64,000 nt of DNA from Paratinospora sagittata (GCA_035771175.1 CM069611.1:18484866-18548865); one strand, 5' to 3'; counted from the stretch's first letter, positions 1-10,892 are shown. The notes: generated by a model not told the origin, from the letters alone. Numbers and translations: made by a program.

Positions 1-236
1 TGTCTTTTGGGCCGTCGGATGTTCCTTGGGTTCCAAAGACTGTACTTGTCGATTTCATCGGCGTGTTGACACAGCTGGTCGGCTCAAAATTGTCGGATTC
101 TCCTCGAGATCTGTACCTTCTAGAACCCCTACTACCAAGATCGCGTCTATTCGTCTGGTCAGGCCAAGGCCGTTGGATACTCCTCGACATTTGCATCGTT
201 TTGCATCTAACGGCTCTAAGTCGACCAGGTCCCTCT

Positions 237-244
237 CTATATAG
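237..244 (+). promoter_or_regulatory. Candidate TATA box for the antisense ORF
   Basis: The motif CTATATAG lies about 160 bases upstream of the first plausible ATG (404) of the plus-strand ORF, after a pyrimidine-rich stretch. This is inferred from motif and position only. It would drive transcription opposite to the retrotransposon's genomic RNA. Confidence 0.4.
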
Positions 245-1206
245 TGGTTCCCACTCATTTGACGATACCGTTCCACAGTTTCCCTCCCAACTTGGAATTT
301 TACCAGCTTGTCTTTGTTCCAGCTCGGACATTACAACGTCTAACTCTTGTTTCCTACTCGGCATTTTTCCTGCTCTTTTTCCTTTCAAATTTATTTAATA
401 TTTATGGCTTTCATAGAAGACTTCCTAGCTTACCTGGCGAATTCTCCATGAAGTGGAGATGACGCCGAGTAGCCGCTTCGTGATGAGGCAGAGGCTGCTC
501 AACCATTAGAGGAGAGAGCTTCTGAGGGTGTCGAGATCCTTAGCCAAAGTGATGTCGCCCTCAACCGTTGCTCTACTCGGGACCGAGTTCAAAGTGATAG
601 GGTCCGAGACGAGCCGAGCACATCCGGTCATCGAGTCGAGGAGGCCTCCTCGAGCGATGAAGCGATCGAGGTTGCGTTCGAGTCCAACACCGAGTCAGGT
701 GAGGCTGTGGCAGTGGCGGGTCTTTTTTTTTTCAATTGACGAGTTCTCTTCTACCGTCACTGAGGACCAACTTTCGTATTTGAGGGTTCTGCTCGGCATC
801 CCATCATCTGTTCATATGGACGTTCCCCTACCCAACGACACACTGAGTTGCCCTAAGAAGGGTTGGGTAACCTTCTACACCAGCTTATTTAAGTACGAGC
901 GACCCTTCCTCTACCCAAGGTCGTTTGCCGTCTATTGGCTGACCTGAGTTTTGCCCTGGCTCAGCTTAGCCCCAATGTTTGGCAAGCTTTCCTCAGCCTG
1001 ATGGTGCTGTGGAAGGAATGCAATTTTTTAGACTTCAGTTCGACGAAGCTCAAGCTTGGTTACCAGCTCAAACTTTTCCAGGGACAAGCATGCCTCCGTA
1101 ATCACCGAGAACCCAACTGCTAACAAATGGTGGAAGGACACCTGGTTCCTTGTCTTAGGGGACTGGGCTGAGGAAGCTGGTGTGCCGACCGGGTTTAAAT
1201 ACCCAG

Positions 1207-1297
1207 GTACTAAGTTAACCTCTGTCCTTCTTTCTCTATTGCCTTATGTGTATTATTGTTCAACTCGGTCTAAGTTCTGTTATCCTCTTCCTTACAG
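1207..1297 (+). other. Putative spliceosomal intron 1 of the antisense ORF (91 bp)
   Basis: The exon ends in CCAG, followed by GTACTA, a T-rich body and TTACAG. Removing it joins the block ending GFKYP to the block with DSPVKTTGADLSKLEK. Size and composition fit plant introns. Splicing itself is not shown. Confidence 0.55.
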
Positions 1298-1453
1298 TTC
1301 ACTGGGATAGTCCGGTGAAGACAACCGGGGCCGACCTTTCTAAATTGGAAAAGATTTACCACACAAATTACTGGGAACGCTTCTACGAGGTCATCTTGAC
1401 CCCATTTTGTCTTCTTGTTGTAAGCCTTATTAACAGACCATAAATTTTCATGG

Positions 1454-1529
1454 GTAAGTGATACTTGTTGATTTCAATGGCTTTATGGTTTTGACCCGAG
1501 CTAACCTCTTACTATTGATTTGTCTGCAG
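1454..1529 (+). other. Putative spliceosomal intron 2 of the antisense ORF (76 bp)
   Basis: A textbook donor GTAAGTG and acceptor TTTGTCTGCAG flank a T-rich body. Removing it carries the reading frame into PAEIMSAKKTSTHALN. This is the strongest of the three intron calls. Confidence 0.65.
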
Positions 1530-1962
1530 GTTATCCGGCTGAGATCATGTCTGCTAAGAAGACGAGCACTCATGCCCTTAACCTTGAGCGGATGCTAGCC
1601 TTCTAGCAGTCTCAATAGTCCGCTCAGAAGGCCAACTCACCTGTCGAGCAGGAGGCTCGGTCTTGGCGGGCTACTCTGGCTGGAAATTCTTCGATTCTAC
1701 CCCCATTGGCTACGAATTTTCTGGCTGCGGTCACCTCTGAAGAAGCTGCAGCTCAGCGCTTTGGCAAAGCTAGGGTGCCCGATGTCTCTTACTGTCGACC
1801 CAGCAAGAAGCTCTGTGAGATGGAACCTCTAGTGACGAAGTTTGATGATCAAGATCTTACAGTTCGGGCTACTAGATCGAACTTCCCCTGTCCGAGGTCA
1901 ACCTGGGCAAGGATGAACACATCCGAGACAATGCTTCTCTCGCATTTGTGAAGTGTGTCGAG

Positions 1963-2038
1963 GTAACATGCCTTTTCTTGGTGCTACTTATAATTTTTCA
2001 ATATGCCTGATCTAACTTGTGCATTTGTTCTTGTTCAG
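1963..2038 (+). other. Putative spliceosomal intron 3 of the antisense ORF (76 bp)
   Basis: Donor GTAACATG and acceptor TTCTTGTTCAG flank a T-rich body. Removal joins ASLAFVKCVE to AAHQVFLALKKADNL, the start of the coiled-coil part. Confidence 0.6.
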
Positions 2039-2770
2039 GCTGCTCATCAGGTTTTCCTGGCTTTGAAGAAAGCTGATAATCTTTCCATCTTTGCCGAAGT
2101 TGAGAAGAAAAAGCTGAAAGAGGAGATGGACAAGAAGGTGGAGGAGCTCGAGGGCCAACTTGCCAAAACTTATTCCGAGTTGTCCTTCACCATGTCGAAG
2201 CTGGAGAGGTCGGCCTAAGAAAACGAAGTCCTGAAGGCGAAGGTTGCTTCCCTAGAGTCTGAGCTGGCCAGTTCAGCTTCTCATGCTGTCGAGGAGTTTA
2301 AGGCTTCTCAAGAGTTTGATGACTTGAAACGCGACGAGTACGAGATGGGTCAGATCCACATGAGGGTCGACTTCGGCAAGTACTTCATGGATAAGGTTGA
2401 CATGGCCGCCTTTGACAACTTCATGGTCGAGCAGCAACAAGATCGGGCTGATGAAGCCGAAAAAAGGCTGTTGCTGGGGAGGCTGGTGCTGCCGAGCCGG
2501 GGGTAAAAATTGAGGGAGAAGGCCAAGGAGAGACCGAGGTCGAGCAGCATGGAGCTGATGGCGATGTCGTCGTTTTAGGTTTCTAGGCCTTTGTCTTTTA
2601 TTTGTCATTTCTATAATTGTGCTTGCATGCCGAGCTAAAACTCTTCATGAAATTTTCTATAAATTTTGTTCTTCACTTGCTGTTTTTTCTTTTTTTCGCT
2701 GACCTTGGTACTTAGAAAAATTATGTTATACATGTTTCTTTTGGCGAACCATTTTCTCTAGACTTAAACT

Positions 2771-3066
2771 AATTTTCGTAAAAATTGTCGTCTCGTGAGC
2801 TCGGCCAACTTGGTCTATGGGTCTTGGAAGAATTTTTCGTAAAAATTGTCGTCCCGTGAGCTCGGGTAGGCCAACTCAGTCTATGGGACTCAGAAGAATT
2901 TTCGTAAAAAATCTCGTCCCGTAAGCTCAGCTCGACCAACTCGATCTATGGAACTCGAGAGAATTTTTGTAAAAATTCTCGTCCCGTGAGCTCAGCTCGG
3001 CTCGACCAACTTGGTTTATTGGACTCGGAAGAATTTTTCATAAAAATTCTCGTCCCGTGAGCTCGG
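2771..3066. repeat. Tandem repeat, about 4.5 units of 60-70 bp
   Basis: Units start near 2771, 2831, 2896, 2962 and 3032. Each begins with AATTTT(T)CGTAAAAATT or a close variant, followed by CTCGTCCCGTGAGCTC and a variable CCAACT...CTATGG part. The array lies between the antisense ORF and the pol end of element A. Tandem arrays in the 3' untranslated region are known for Tat-lineage elements. Confidence 0.8.
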
Positions 3067-3300
3067 GAATGATCCGAGCTTTAAGTGCTCTGAGAGTGGT
3101 CCCCTTCCAAGCGATAATTCGAGCTCTAGCGAGCTAGGACCCCAAGGTACTATGAGAATAAACTCCTTCTCGGCGATAACCTGAGCTCTGACGAGCTCAA
3201 ATCCCAAGGTACTTTAGGCCTTAGCCTTCTTCCTAGAGATAATCTAGGCTTGAGCTCGAACCCTAGGGTACTCTGAGCTTTCGGCCCATTCTCGGAACTT
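3067..3300. repeat. Second tandem repeat, about 3 degenerate units of 60-65 bp
   Basis: Units contain (A/G)GCGATAA or AGAGATAA, then GAGCTC...GAGCT and CCCAAGGTACT or a variant, near 3110, 3172 and 3234. They differ from the adjacent array but share GAGCTC-rich composition. No ORF of note overlaps. Confidence 0.6.
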
Positions 3301-3507
3301 ATTTGAGCAAGGCTCATATCCTCAAGCTGCTAGTTGCTTTCCTTCTTGTCATGATGTGTCGAGAGTTGTTGATAAATTTGTTCACGCAAAGTCGTCAAGA
3401 AACAAACTAATTTATAAATTTCAATGAAAGATGACAAAATGATAAACTTAACTTGAGCGGGCGATCCCTGCTTGCTATTCCTATTGAGCTACTCCTACTT
3501 GCTACCG

Positions 3508-4801
3508 CTACTGGTAGTAAAACTTAAGATGATCTGTGTTCCATGGTTTGGCAATCCATTTTCCATCGAGGTCTTCCAACTCGTAGACTCTGTTTCTTGG
3601 TGTTGCGATGGCCTTGTACGATTTTTCCCAGTTTGGGCTGAGAGCACCTGCTCCGGCCTCCTAGGGGTTAAGCACGACCTTCCTCAGTACTAGGTCACCG
3701 ATTTTGAAACTACGGGGTCTCACTTTAGAATTGTAGTACTTCGATGTTCTCCTTTGGTATGCAGCTAGTCGAATGTGTGATTACTCTCTATTTTCTTCTA
3801 AAAGATCCAGCTTGGCTTTATGTGCTTCTCAGTTCTTCTCATCATTGAAGTATGATGCTTTTAGAGTTGGAATGTCGAGCTCTACTAGAATAACAACTTC
3901 CATTCCAAATGCCAGAAAGAAAGGGGTTTCTCCGGTTGTTGCTCTGGACGTTGTTCTATAAGACTATAATACATGTGGGAGGTCATCTGCCCAAGTTTCT
4001 TTCTTTTCCTCGATTCTTGCCTTCAACGTGTGCTTGATAATCTTGTTGACGACCACAACTTGTCCATTCTGTGAGCTGGTGTAGAGCAGAAATGAAGAAT
4101 TCCCAGCTCAGAGCAGAATGAGCTGAACTTTGCATTGTCGAACTACTTCCCATTGTCTGATATTATGGCGAATGGTAGTTCGAATCGGCAAATTATTAAC
4201 TGTTGGATGAATTTCGTGGTCTTTTGCTCAGTTATGTGAGCGAGGGGCTCCGCTTTCGCCCACTTGGTGAAGTAATCCACTGGTACTATGGCAAACTTGA
4301 CTTGACCTCTGCAAATTGGCAAAGGCCCAATTAGGTCTACCCCCCACTGAGCAAAAGGCCAAGGACTTTGAATGGAAGTCAAATTTTCGGGAGGAGCTCT
4401 TATGATCGTAGCATGCTGTTGATAGCTGTTGCAATGCCTAGCTGTCCTCAAGGTGTCACAATTGATCGTCGGCCAGTAATATCCTTGACATAGTACTTTA
4501 TATGCAAGAGCTCTTCCTTCAGAGTGATTCCCGCATGTACCTCGTCAAAGACGAGCCGAGCTTGTTTTTTTCCCAGAAACTTCAAATATGGCAAACTGTA
4601 GCTACGTTGATACAACATGTTGTGAATGAGCACATACTTGGCCATTTGTCGTTGTATTTTCCTTGCCAATACTTTTTCCTCTGGGAGTTCTCTTATTTTC
4701 AAGGATATCGCAATCGGGTCCATCCAGGAAGGGATGATCTCTGTAAGGCTGACCTGACTTCCTTCATTGATACTCCTGCTATGCAGATATTCTACGGACA
4801 C
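3508..4801 (-). pseudogene. Element A integrase and pol C-terminus
   Basis: The minus-strand reading starts in the zinc-binding region (DEVHAGITLKEELLHIKYY), runs into the catalytic core (WGVDLIGPLP, IISDNGK) and, across frameshifts below 4143, through TWADDLPHVLWSYRTT and the C-terminal part ending WNTDHLKFYYQ before TAG at 3508-3510. The DDE acid corresponding to GQVE reads GQVV (near 4055-4075), so the third catalytic residue is lost. No chromodomain follows, as expected for the Tat lineage. Upstream it continues from the second RNase H across the solo LTR at 4900-6052. Confidence 0.8.
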
Positions 4802-4899
4802 TTGTAGAATGAGCTCGTCCCCAGATGATGAGGCGAGCTTTGAGAGAGCGTCTGCAAGGGAGTTGTCTACTCGTGGTATCTGTATGACTTCATATTTTT

Positions 4900-6052
4900 T
4901 GTAACGCCCATACCTTAGGATGATGTAATCTTAACCGTAGAGTACTCAGATATGCATATGTGTGTGTATTTGTATGTGTTTCGATTCTGTAGGTCCATGT
5001 GTTGTGCCCGAATGGACGGAAGGGTATTAAAAATGAGTCTGGAACACATTTTTACATAGAAATCGACCTATTATATGGGAAATTTCGATGTGTATTGACC
5101 GTGTAGCGAAAAGGTGAAAAAGTAGAAAAAATTGGAAAACTTAAACGCGTTTCATGGCCCTGGAACGCGTTTCATGGCCCTGGAACGCGTTTCACCTAGG
5201 TAAAAGAGGGAGAGGAGAAGAGAGGATCTTCCAAAGGGATTGCACCAAGATCTTGCTCCAAGGTAAATATTTCTCCATTTTCTTCTATTAGAATACCTTC
5301 AATGATGATTGCAAGCTTTTGAATGGTGTATCTTTTGCTATGGACCACGGTTTTGTGTAGTTCCAGGTTAGGGTTTAGTTTGCATGTGCTCTTATATGCT
5401 TTTTAATGGTAGAAACAACATTCCTTGACCAAGATCTACACCCAAGGAGTGTTTTCCACACTCAAATCCTTGATTTGAGGGGGTTGTGGAAGAACACATG
5501 TTTGAGTTAGGTCTTGCATGTTAGATATGTAAGATCAGAGGTTGTTGGAAACCCATTAATGGTGAAAATCCCAATTTCCAGTAAGAAATTGGTAGGATTG
5601 TTTGTATTTGACCTAGAACTAGAATGTGGACTTAGGGTTTTCCATTTGACGTGCATGTCAACTATGATGAATAAATGGATCATTCTAGGTGAATGATGGT
5701 TTAATTTGGTGGTTATACATGTTGGAAACCCTATGTGTAGTGCAAATTGGCTAAGGCCATGATTTTGGGACTTTGCCCAAAATTGGGGCTTTTGGCCTAG
5801 ATGATGCCAATTGATTTGAATTGGCATAAAAATGGATTGTACATTTTGGACATTATGGATTTTTAAATTTTGTCCTTTTGGAAGATGTAATTAATTTGAT
5901 GATTTGATTATGTCTATGGTTTGGATGCTTGTACGGGATTATGTGTTTATTAGGTTGTTAAGATGAGGTTGACGGGACGTCGGGGGTAATGAGGAAGGGT
6001 ATTCCTGAGGGTTCCGTGCCGGTCATGACATCACTGGTCGTGGGTCGTGACA
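4900..6052 (+). mobile_element. Solo LTR (Ty3/gypsy type, 1153 bp) inside element A pol
   Basis: The segment starts TGTAACGCCC and ends GGTCGTGACA, typical chromovirus LTR ends. It splits the second RNase H domain of element A; the frame runs from LLTNFAK (above 6053) into YEVIQIPRVDNSLADA (below 4899) when it is removed. Flanks are TTTTT and TTTTG, a 5-bp duplication with one difference. Small ORFs inside look random. No internal region is present, hence solo LTR. Confidence 0.78.
5144..5195. repeat. Short tandem repeat in the solo LTR, about 2.5 x 20 bp
   Basis: The unit ACGCGTTTCATGGCCCTGGA is repeated, the last copy partial. The unit includes the palindrome ACGCGT. Confidence 0.85.
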
Positions 6053-6349
6053 TTTTGCGAAGTTAGTCAGTAGCTCTTTCACCATCTGTAAATAGGCCTG
6101 CATGCGATCATCCTTCGCTTGGTACTCGGCGGTGACTTGACTTGCAACAAGTTGTGAATCGCAACATATTGCGATCTTGCATACCCCCCAGTTGAGCGCC
6201 ATTCGTAGTCCTGTTAGAAGATCTTCGTATTTCGACTCATTATTCGAGGCCGAGAAGCCATAACGGAGAGCTGCGAGGTGTTTGTCTACTTTAGGAGAAA
6301 CTAAAACAATGCCGACCCCACTTCCTTGTTTGCGATGAGCCATCGACAA
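6053..6349 (-). pseudogene. Element A second (archaeal-type) RNase H domain
   Basis: The minus-strand reading contains GSGVGIVLVSP, SNNESKYEDLLTGLRMAL and CCDSQLVASQV, the pattern of the additional archaeal-like RNase H of Tat elements. The catalytic positions in S-N-N-E-x-x-Y-E and D-S-Q-L are visible. The first strand of the fold is poor, and a stop separates it from the upstream frame. The domain ends abruptly at 6053, where the solo LTR is inserted; its last part (IPRVDNSLADALSKLASS) lies at 4800-4899. It processes the RNA of the RNA/DNA hybrid or aids strand synthesis in the living family. Confidence 0.82.
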
Positions 6350-6356
6350 ACAATTT

Positions 6357-7317
6357 TCATGTCAGCTCGAACTCAACATCAATATCATCTTCCTCTTTCT
6401 GCTTAGAGGAGAACTCCTTTACAAAATTAGCCAGTGCTTGCCCTTTAATAGATATTCTTGGTCGTGATTCAATATCAAACTCGCTAAGCTCAATAGCCCA
6501 CTTCGTTAGCCGACCTGAAGTCTCTGGTTTCTGCAAAACCTGGCGCAGCTGGTGTCGTGTGAGCACGACAATGGAATGAGTTTGGAAGTATGGTCGAAGC
6601 TTCCGGGCTAAGGTGATGAGGGCAAGGACCAACTTCTCTATTTCGAGATACCTGATTTCTGCATTGAGTAATGACTTGCTCACATAGTAAACATGCTTTT
6701 GCATCCCCTCCCATTCCATAATGAGAGCAAAGCTCACTGTCGCGTCGCATATGGACATGTAAAGGAAAAGCTTCTCCTACGGAACCAATTTTGAGAGCAT
6801 AGGCGATGAGCTGAGGTATGTTTTGAGCTCTTGAAAAGCTTGCCCACACTCCTCATCCCATTCAACAGTCTTCTTTTTTATTAATTTAAAGAATGGCAGA
6901 CACTTATCTGTTGACTTTGACACAAACCAGTTCAATGCAGCTATGCACCCTATCAAGAGTTGTACTTCTTTGATATTTTTGGGTGCTTTCATATCAAGGA
7001 TGGCTCGAATCTTGTCAGGGTTTGCCTTGATTCCCCTTTGGTTGACCAAGAAGCCGAGAGTTTTCTTATTGTGACTTCGAATGTGCATTTGGTTGGGTTG
7101 AGCCTCATATTGTAGTGTCGAATTGTGTCGAACACCTCTCTAAGATCATGGAGATGACCTGCCGATTTGATGTTTTTGACTAGCACGTCGTCAACATATA
7201 CTTCCATGTTCTATCCAATCTTCTGTTCAAAAATTCGGTTCACCAGCCTCTGATATGTTGCACCAACATTAGGCCGAACGACATTATTTTGTAGCAATAC
7301 ATGCCCCGGTCTGTTAT
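6357..7317 (-). pseudogene. Element A reverse transcriptase C-terminal half and first RNase H
   Basis: Starting at the edge of the solo LTR (7317), the minus strand reads RT palm sequence with YVDD (MEVYVDDVLVKN at about 7178-7207), then the thumb/connection (GFLVNQRGIKANPDKI, IGCIAALNWFVSKS) and an RNase H (KSLLNAEIRYLEIEKL, VVLTRHQLRQVL, LTKWAIELSEFDIE). Frames change at about 7088, 6849 and 6758, and an in-frame stop follows the HIRGW motif. The RNase H block is about 130 residues, normal for gypsy. It continues into the second RNase H at 6349. Confidence 0.82.
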
Positions 7318-7944
7318 TGTGACGCCCTGAAAATTATTTCATCTAGCCCATAACTCTATGTGTTGCCTTGATATGGTTGGTGTTTGTTTGATGGTTGTTT
7401 AATGCTTGTATAGTTGATGCTTGATAATGTATATAAATATGTGTTATAAATTGTATATGGGTCATGTTAAATTAAAGTATAATGGATATGTTATTATTTA
7501 TGCATGAGTCCATTAAACTATGAATTGATATGGGTTAGGATTGATTGAATAAAAGGATAAATGAGAATGAAAATTTGGTGTATTAAATGGATTAGACATT
7601 TAAAATACATGGAAGCATGAGATTGGTTAAAGTACATGTGGTTGGTATGGGTAGTATGAGACCAACACATGTGAAGGTTGGTGCATGAAAGTGGACAAGT
7701 GTCCCATGTCCACTTCTCTTCTCCAAGAAAGTGAGGTGAGTGGAGGAAATTAAGGAAGTGCTAGAAAGTGAAGTGAGTGGAGAGAAAGGAAAAAAAATAA
7801 AAGAAAAGAAGAGAAAGGAAATAAGAAGAGAAAGAAAGAAGAAGTTGCATGAGGAAAATCTCTACAACATTTTCATCAAAGAGGTGGATCTTGGGGATAA
7901 ATGGTTAGATTGAGCTCAAAGTTTGTCAGCAAGTTCGTAGCTTA

Positions 7945-8310
7945 TGGTTCTACATTCTAACCGGTGAAGATCTTGATTAGAGGTGTCGTCTAAGAGATCT
8001 AACCTCTCAAACAAAGCTGGTCGGAAAGTCTGGATTTCTCGCGCCGTTTCGCTCAATTTTATAGTTCTCCTCAATCTATCGTTGGATGGATATCACATTT
8101 GGGTATGTAGTTTACAACTAATATTTATGAATTCTGAACGGTTGAGATCCTGATTAAAGGTTTCGTCTAAGAGATCTAACCTCTAAAACAAAGCTAGTCA
8201 GAAAGTCTGGATTTCTCGCACCGCTTTGCTCAAACTTATAGATCTCCTGAATCTATTGTTGGATGGATATCAAATTTGGGTATGTAGTTTACAACTGCTA
8301 TTTCTGCATT
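7945..8310. repeat. Tandem duplication of about 180 bp inside the solo LTR
   Basis: Copies at about 7945-8127 and 8128-8310 share GTCTAAGAGATCTAACCTCT, AAAGTCTGGATTTCTCGC and GTTGGATGGATATCA, with scattered differences. Confidence 0.8.
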
Positions 8311-9379
8311 CGGAACAGTGAAGATGTTTATGGGTTAAGTATGTTGTGTGATATAGTCATCTGAGTTCGAGTATTTGCAGCAGGAAAGGAGAAATGGTCT
8401 GATTAGAGACTTGTTCATCAAAAATACTTATCTTTTTGGTCCACCGTTGGATTGGACTGATATTTGGACAGAAGGTTTGTTTCTTCACATACTTCAATCT
8501 GTATGGTTGATTTTGTGATTAAATATTTCTGTTGGTAGATTGATACATCTGAACAGAAGAATTGGTAGGGTCGCTTGTATTAGACCTATATTTAGAATAT
8601 GAACTTAGACCTTTCCAAATAGCTTGCATGTCAACTATGTTGACCTAGTTGCCATTGTTGATGAACCCATGATGCAAAATCAGTGATATACGTGGCTGAA
8701 CATGGTTACCTAGTGTAAATCGACAATATGGCCTAAGTATGGAAAATTTCATATTTTAAGGCTTTTGATGCTTTTGGCCTAGAATCATTGAATTGATGCA
8801 ACTTATGTTTAATTAAGCATGATTAGGGTTGATTATGCTATTGATTTGGTGGTTGTGACCATATCATGGGTTAGGCCCACTTGTGATCAAGTGACCCAAT
8901 TTGGGCATGTTTATGCCTAAGGAATTGAAAATCAGTATTTTTGATTAATAGAATGGTTTATGAATGAGAACTATGCATTAGAGGCCTAAGTCATGTGATT
9001 TGAGTTGAATGATGGGATTAGATGGGATTTAGGCCTATTGTCTATATGTGGGCTGATTTAGGGTTGATGTGTAATGTCTATGTGATTGAGCATAGAAATT
9101 AATGTATGGTAGGATATTGATGAATGTTTCAGGATCTTGATTGGGTTGATTCGGTTTGGTGGTCGTGTTTGGTTAAATACTCTCGCGAGGCTTGGTTGTG
9201 AGTAGACTTCATTTATGATTATATTTTTTATGCCATCATATCACTTATATATATTGTATGTTGAAATCATGAATGTGTTCTAATGTTTTGAATGATGCAT
9301 TGATTTGAGAAAACCTTATGACTTTGGTTGGGCCCATCTATTCGGCTAATAGGGGGACTTAACCTTGTCATAGGAGGGT

Positions 9380-9555
9380 TTTAAAAAAGGAAATGATTAG
9401 GGTCAACGGTACGGTGAAATAGACGTGCACTAATAACCCCAAATAAACATGATTGGGGTCAACGGTACGGTGAAATAGACGTGCACTAGTAACCCCAAAT
9501 AAACATGATTGGGGTCAACGGTACGGTGAAATGGACGTGCACTAGTAACCCCAAT
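9380..9555. repeat. Tandem repeat, three units of about 58 bp
   Basis: Each unit contains GGTCAACGGTACGGTGAAAT then GACGTGCACTA(A/G)TAACCCC, separated by AAATAAACATGATT. The copies are nearly identical, so the array is probably younger than the flanking LTR divergence. Confidence 0.9.
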
Positions 9556-10258
9556 GCATGTGGAATGTGGATCTAAATTGATAAGCTTTTACTTGCATCG
9601 AACTTATTATAAATGCTTGATATCTATATGTTATAGCTTTTAATCATGCTACACATGATGTTTATTGATGAGTATTGATAGCATATTTGAATTCTATTCA
9701 CTGGGCACTGTTGGCTCACCCTCATTTTCCTCTTTCAGGTCCTTCTGCCCCGAATAAGGGCAAAGAAGTAGTCATATCTTGAGGGCCTTGCCTGCGAGAG
9801 AATCCAAGGCCTCGATGTGAGTTGAGAGGCATTTTGATTGAACTGTGTTTTAAATTATGAAGTATTATATTTTGGATTATGTAATTATAACACTTACCAC
9901 ATTGTAGTGTGGGTGAGTTGGGACTTGTTAGATAGACCATGTGGGCATATGATGATTTTTATTTGTACTCACAATTTTGGAGTTTATGTGTATGTCAATT
10001 TTAATGGACTGTAGGGATTATGATTTTATTTATGGTTCATTTTTATGGATTATCTCTTATCTTGGATGATTAGTACGGTTGGTAGTTTTGTTTAGTACCT
10101 TTTGATATTATGTCGTTGTTTGAGATAAGGCTCGTAGGGTCTCATCCACCTCACGGGAGTTGAGGAGTGGTTGGAGATGCCTACGCCGGGCATCCCGCCC
10201 CGGCATTCCGAACGCCATTCCCTGTGGGTTTGGTGGTCCGGGGTGCGGGGTCGCCACA

Positions 10259-10860
10259 GTTATGAATGAGGTCTTCTCTTCATCTTTGTGGTACATCACA
10301 ATCTGGTTGTATCCAGAATAAGCGTCCATGAAGCTGAGCAACTCATGTCCAGTTGTGGCATCAACGAGTTGATCTATCCGGGGGAGAGAGAAGTTTTTCT
10401 TTGGGCAGGCTTTGTTAAGCTCTATGACATCAACACAGGTCATTCATTTGTCTTTTGGTTTTTAAACTATCACAACGTTGGCCAACCATTCTGGGTATGA
10501 CACCTCTCGGATGAACTGGGCCCGGATGAGCTTGTTGACCTCCTCTCGGAGAGCCTCAGCTCTTTCTGCGCTTAGGACTCTCCTCTTTTGTCGTACTAGG
10601 GAAACCTTTTGATTAATGTTGAGACGGTGAACGATCACCTCTTTTGAAATACCGGGCATATCGTCATGAGACCATGCGAATATTCTTTCAATACCTGGAT
10701 GACCTGATCTGTTAGGTCTGAGTTCATCCCAGTTCCAATTTTGACAGTTCTGGTCATGTCTTCTGTGAACGACACCTCTCTCCATTCTTCTTGTGCCTCG
10801 AGACTAGAGGTGTCCTCTCGTGGATCGAGGTCCTGATCAAATGCTACATCAAACTTCATG
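10259..10860 (-). pseudogene. Element A reverse transcriptase N-terminal half
   Basis: The minus strand reads the pre-RT linker (SHDDMPGISKEVIVHRLNI) then RT fingers: REEVNKLIRAQFIREV, YPEWLANVVIV, NKACPKKNFSLPRIDQLVDA and SFMDAYSGYNQI, the last being the first catalytic aspartate block. A frame change lies near 10440-10460. The domain is cut at 10259 by the solo LTR; the YVDD half continues at 7317. Upstream it follows the protease without a clear gap. This is the polymerase that copies the element RNA in functional relatives. Confidence 0.85.
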
Positions 10861-10892
10861 AGCTCTCCCTCTGCAGGTCGGAAGCTCGGCCC

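Larger units (their letters stand above)
404..2586 (+). pseudogene. Antisense extra ORF of the Tat element (plant transposon-type protein, intron-containing, broken)
   Basis: I choose the ATG at 404. The coding trace then runs through an acidic N-terminal part, a conserved block at about 740-1200 (motifs GWVTFYTSLF and QLSPNVWQAF) resembling the 'putative plant transposon protein' domain, a middle part, and a coiled-coil rich in K/E at 2039-2470 with an acidic tail ending at TAG 2584-2586. Three GT-AG introns (1207-1297, 1454-1529, 1963-2038) join the pieces. Several stops (for example TAA at 1441-1443 and TAG at 1604-1606) and frameshifts, one near the A-run at 2459-2465, break it. It lies between pol and the expected 3' LTR in opposite orientation, as in Retand/Grande-type elements. 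Function unknown; a host gene is unlikely given the position. Confidence 0.7.
7318..10258 (+). mobile_element. Solo LTR (2.9 kb, chromovirus/Tekay-like) inside element A RT
   Basis: It starts TGTGACGCCC and ends GGGGTCGCCACA, and is flanked by a perfect 5-bp duplication GTTAT (7313-7317 and 10259-10263). Removing it with one TSD copy rejoins the RT frame from EKTSFI to TDRGMYCYKI. A CACTGGGC...GCTCACC stretch near 9700 and the length fit Del/Tekay-type LTRs. There is no coding capacity or primer site inside. Orientation is inferred from the TGTGACGCCC start. Confidence 0.85.

Noticed and set aside
1..500. Possible left LTR of element A at the window start
   Set aside because: No matching sequence to 13053-13871 was seen and no CCAACA/TGTTGG end; the LTR must lie further left.
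2273..2608. 111-aa minus-strand ORF opposite the coiled-coil
   Set aside because: It is a shadow of the plus-strand antisense ORF, whose coiled-coil protein and intron structure are better supported.
10108..10443. ORF continuing from RT into PGPPNPQGMAFGMPGRD
   Set aside because: The C-terminal part reads through the solo LTR beyond 10258; only the RT part is real.
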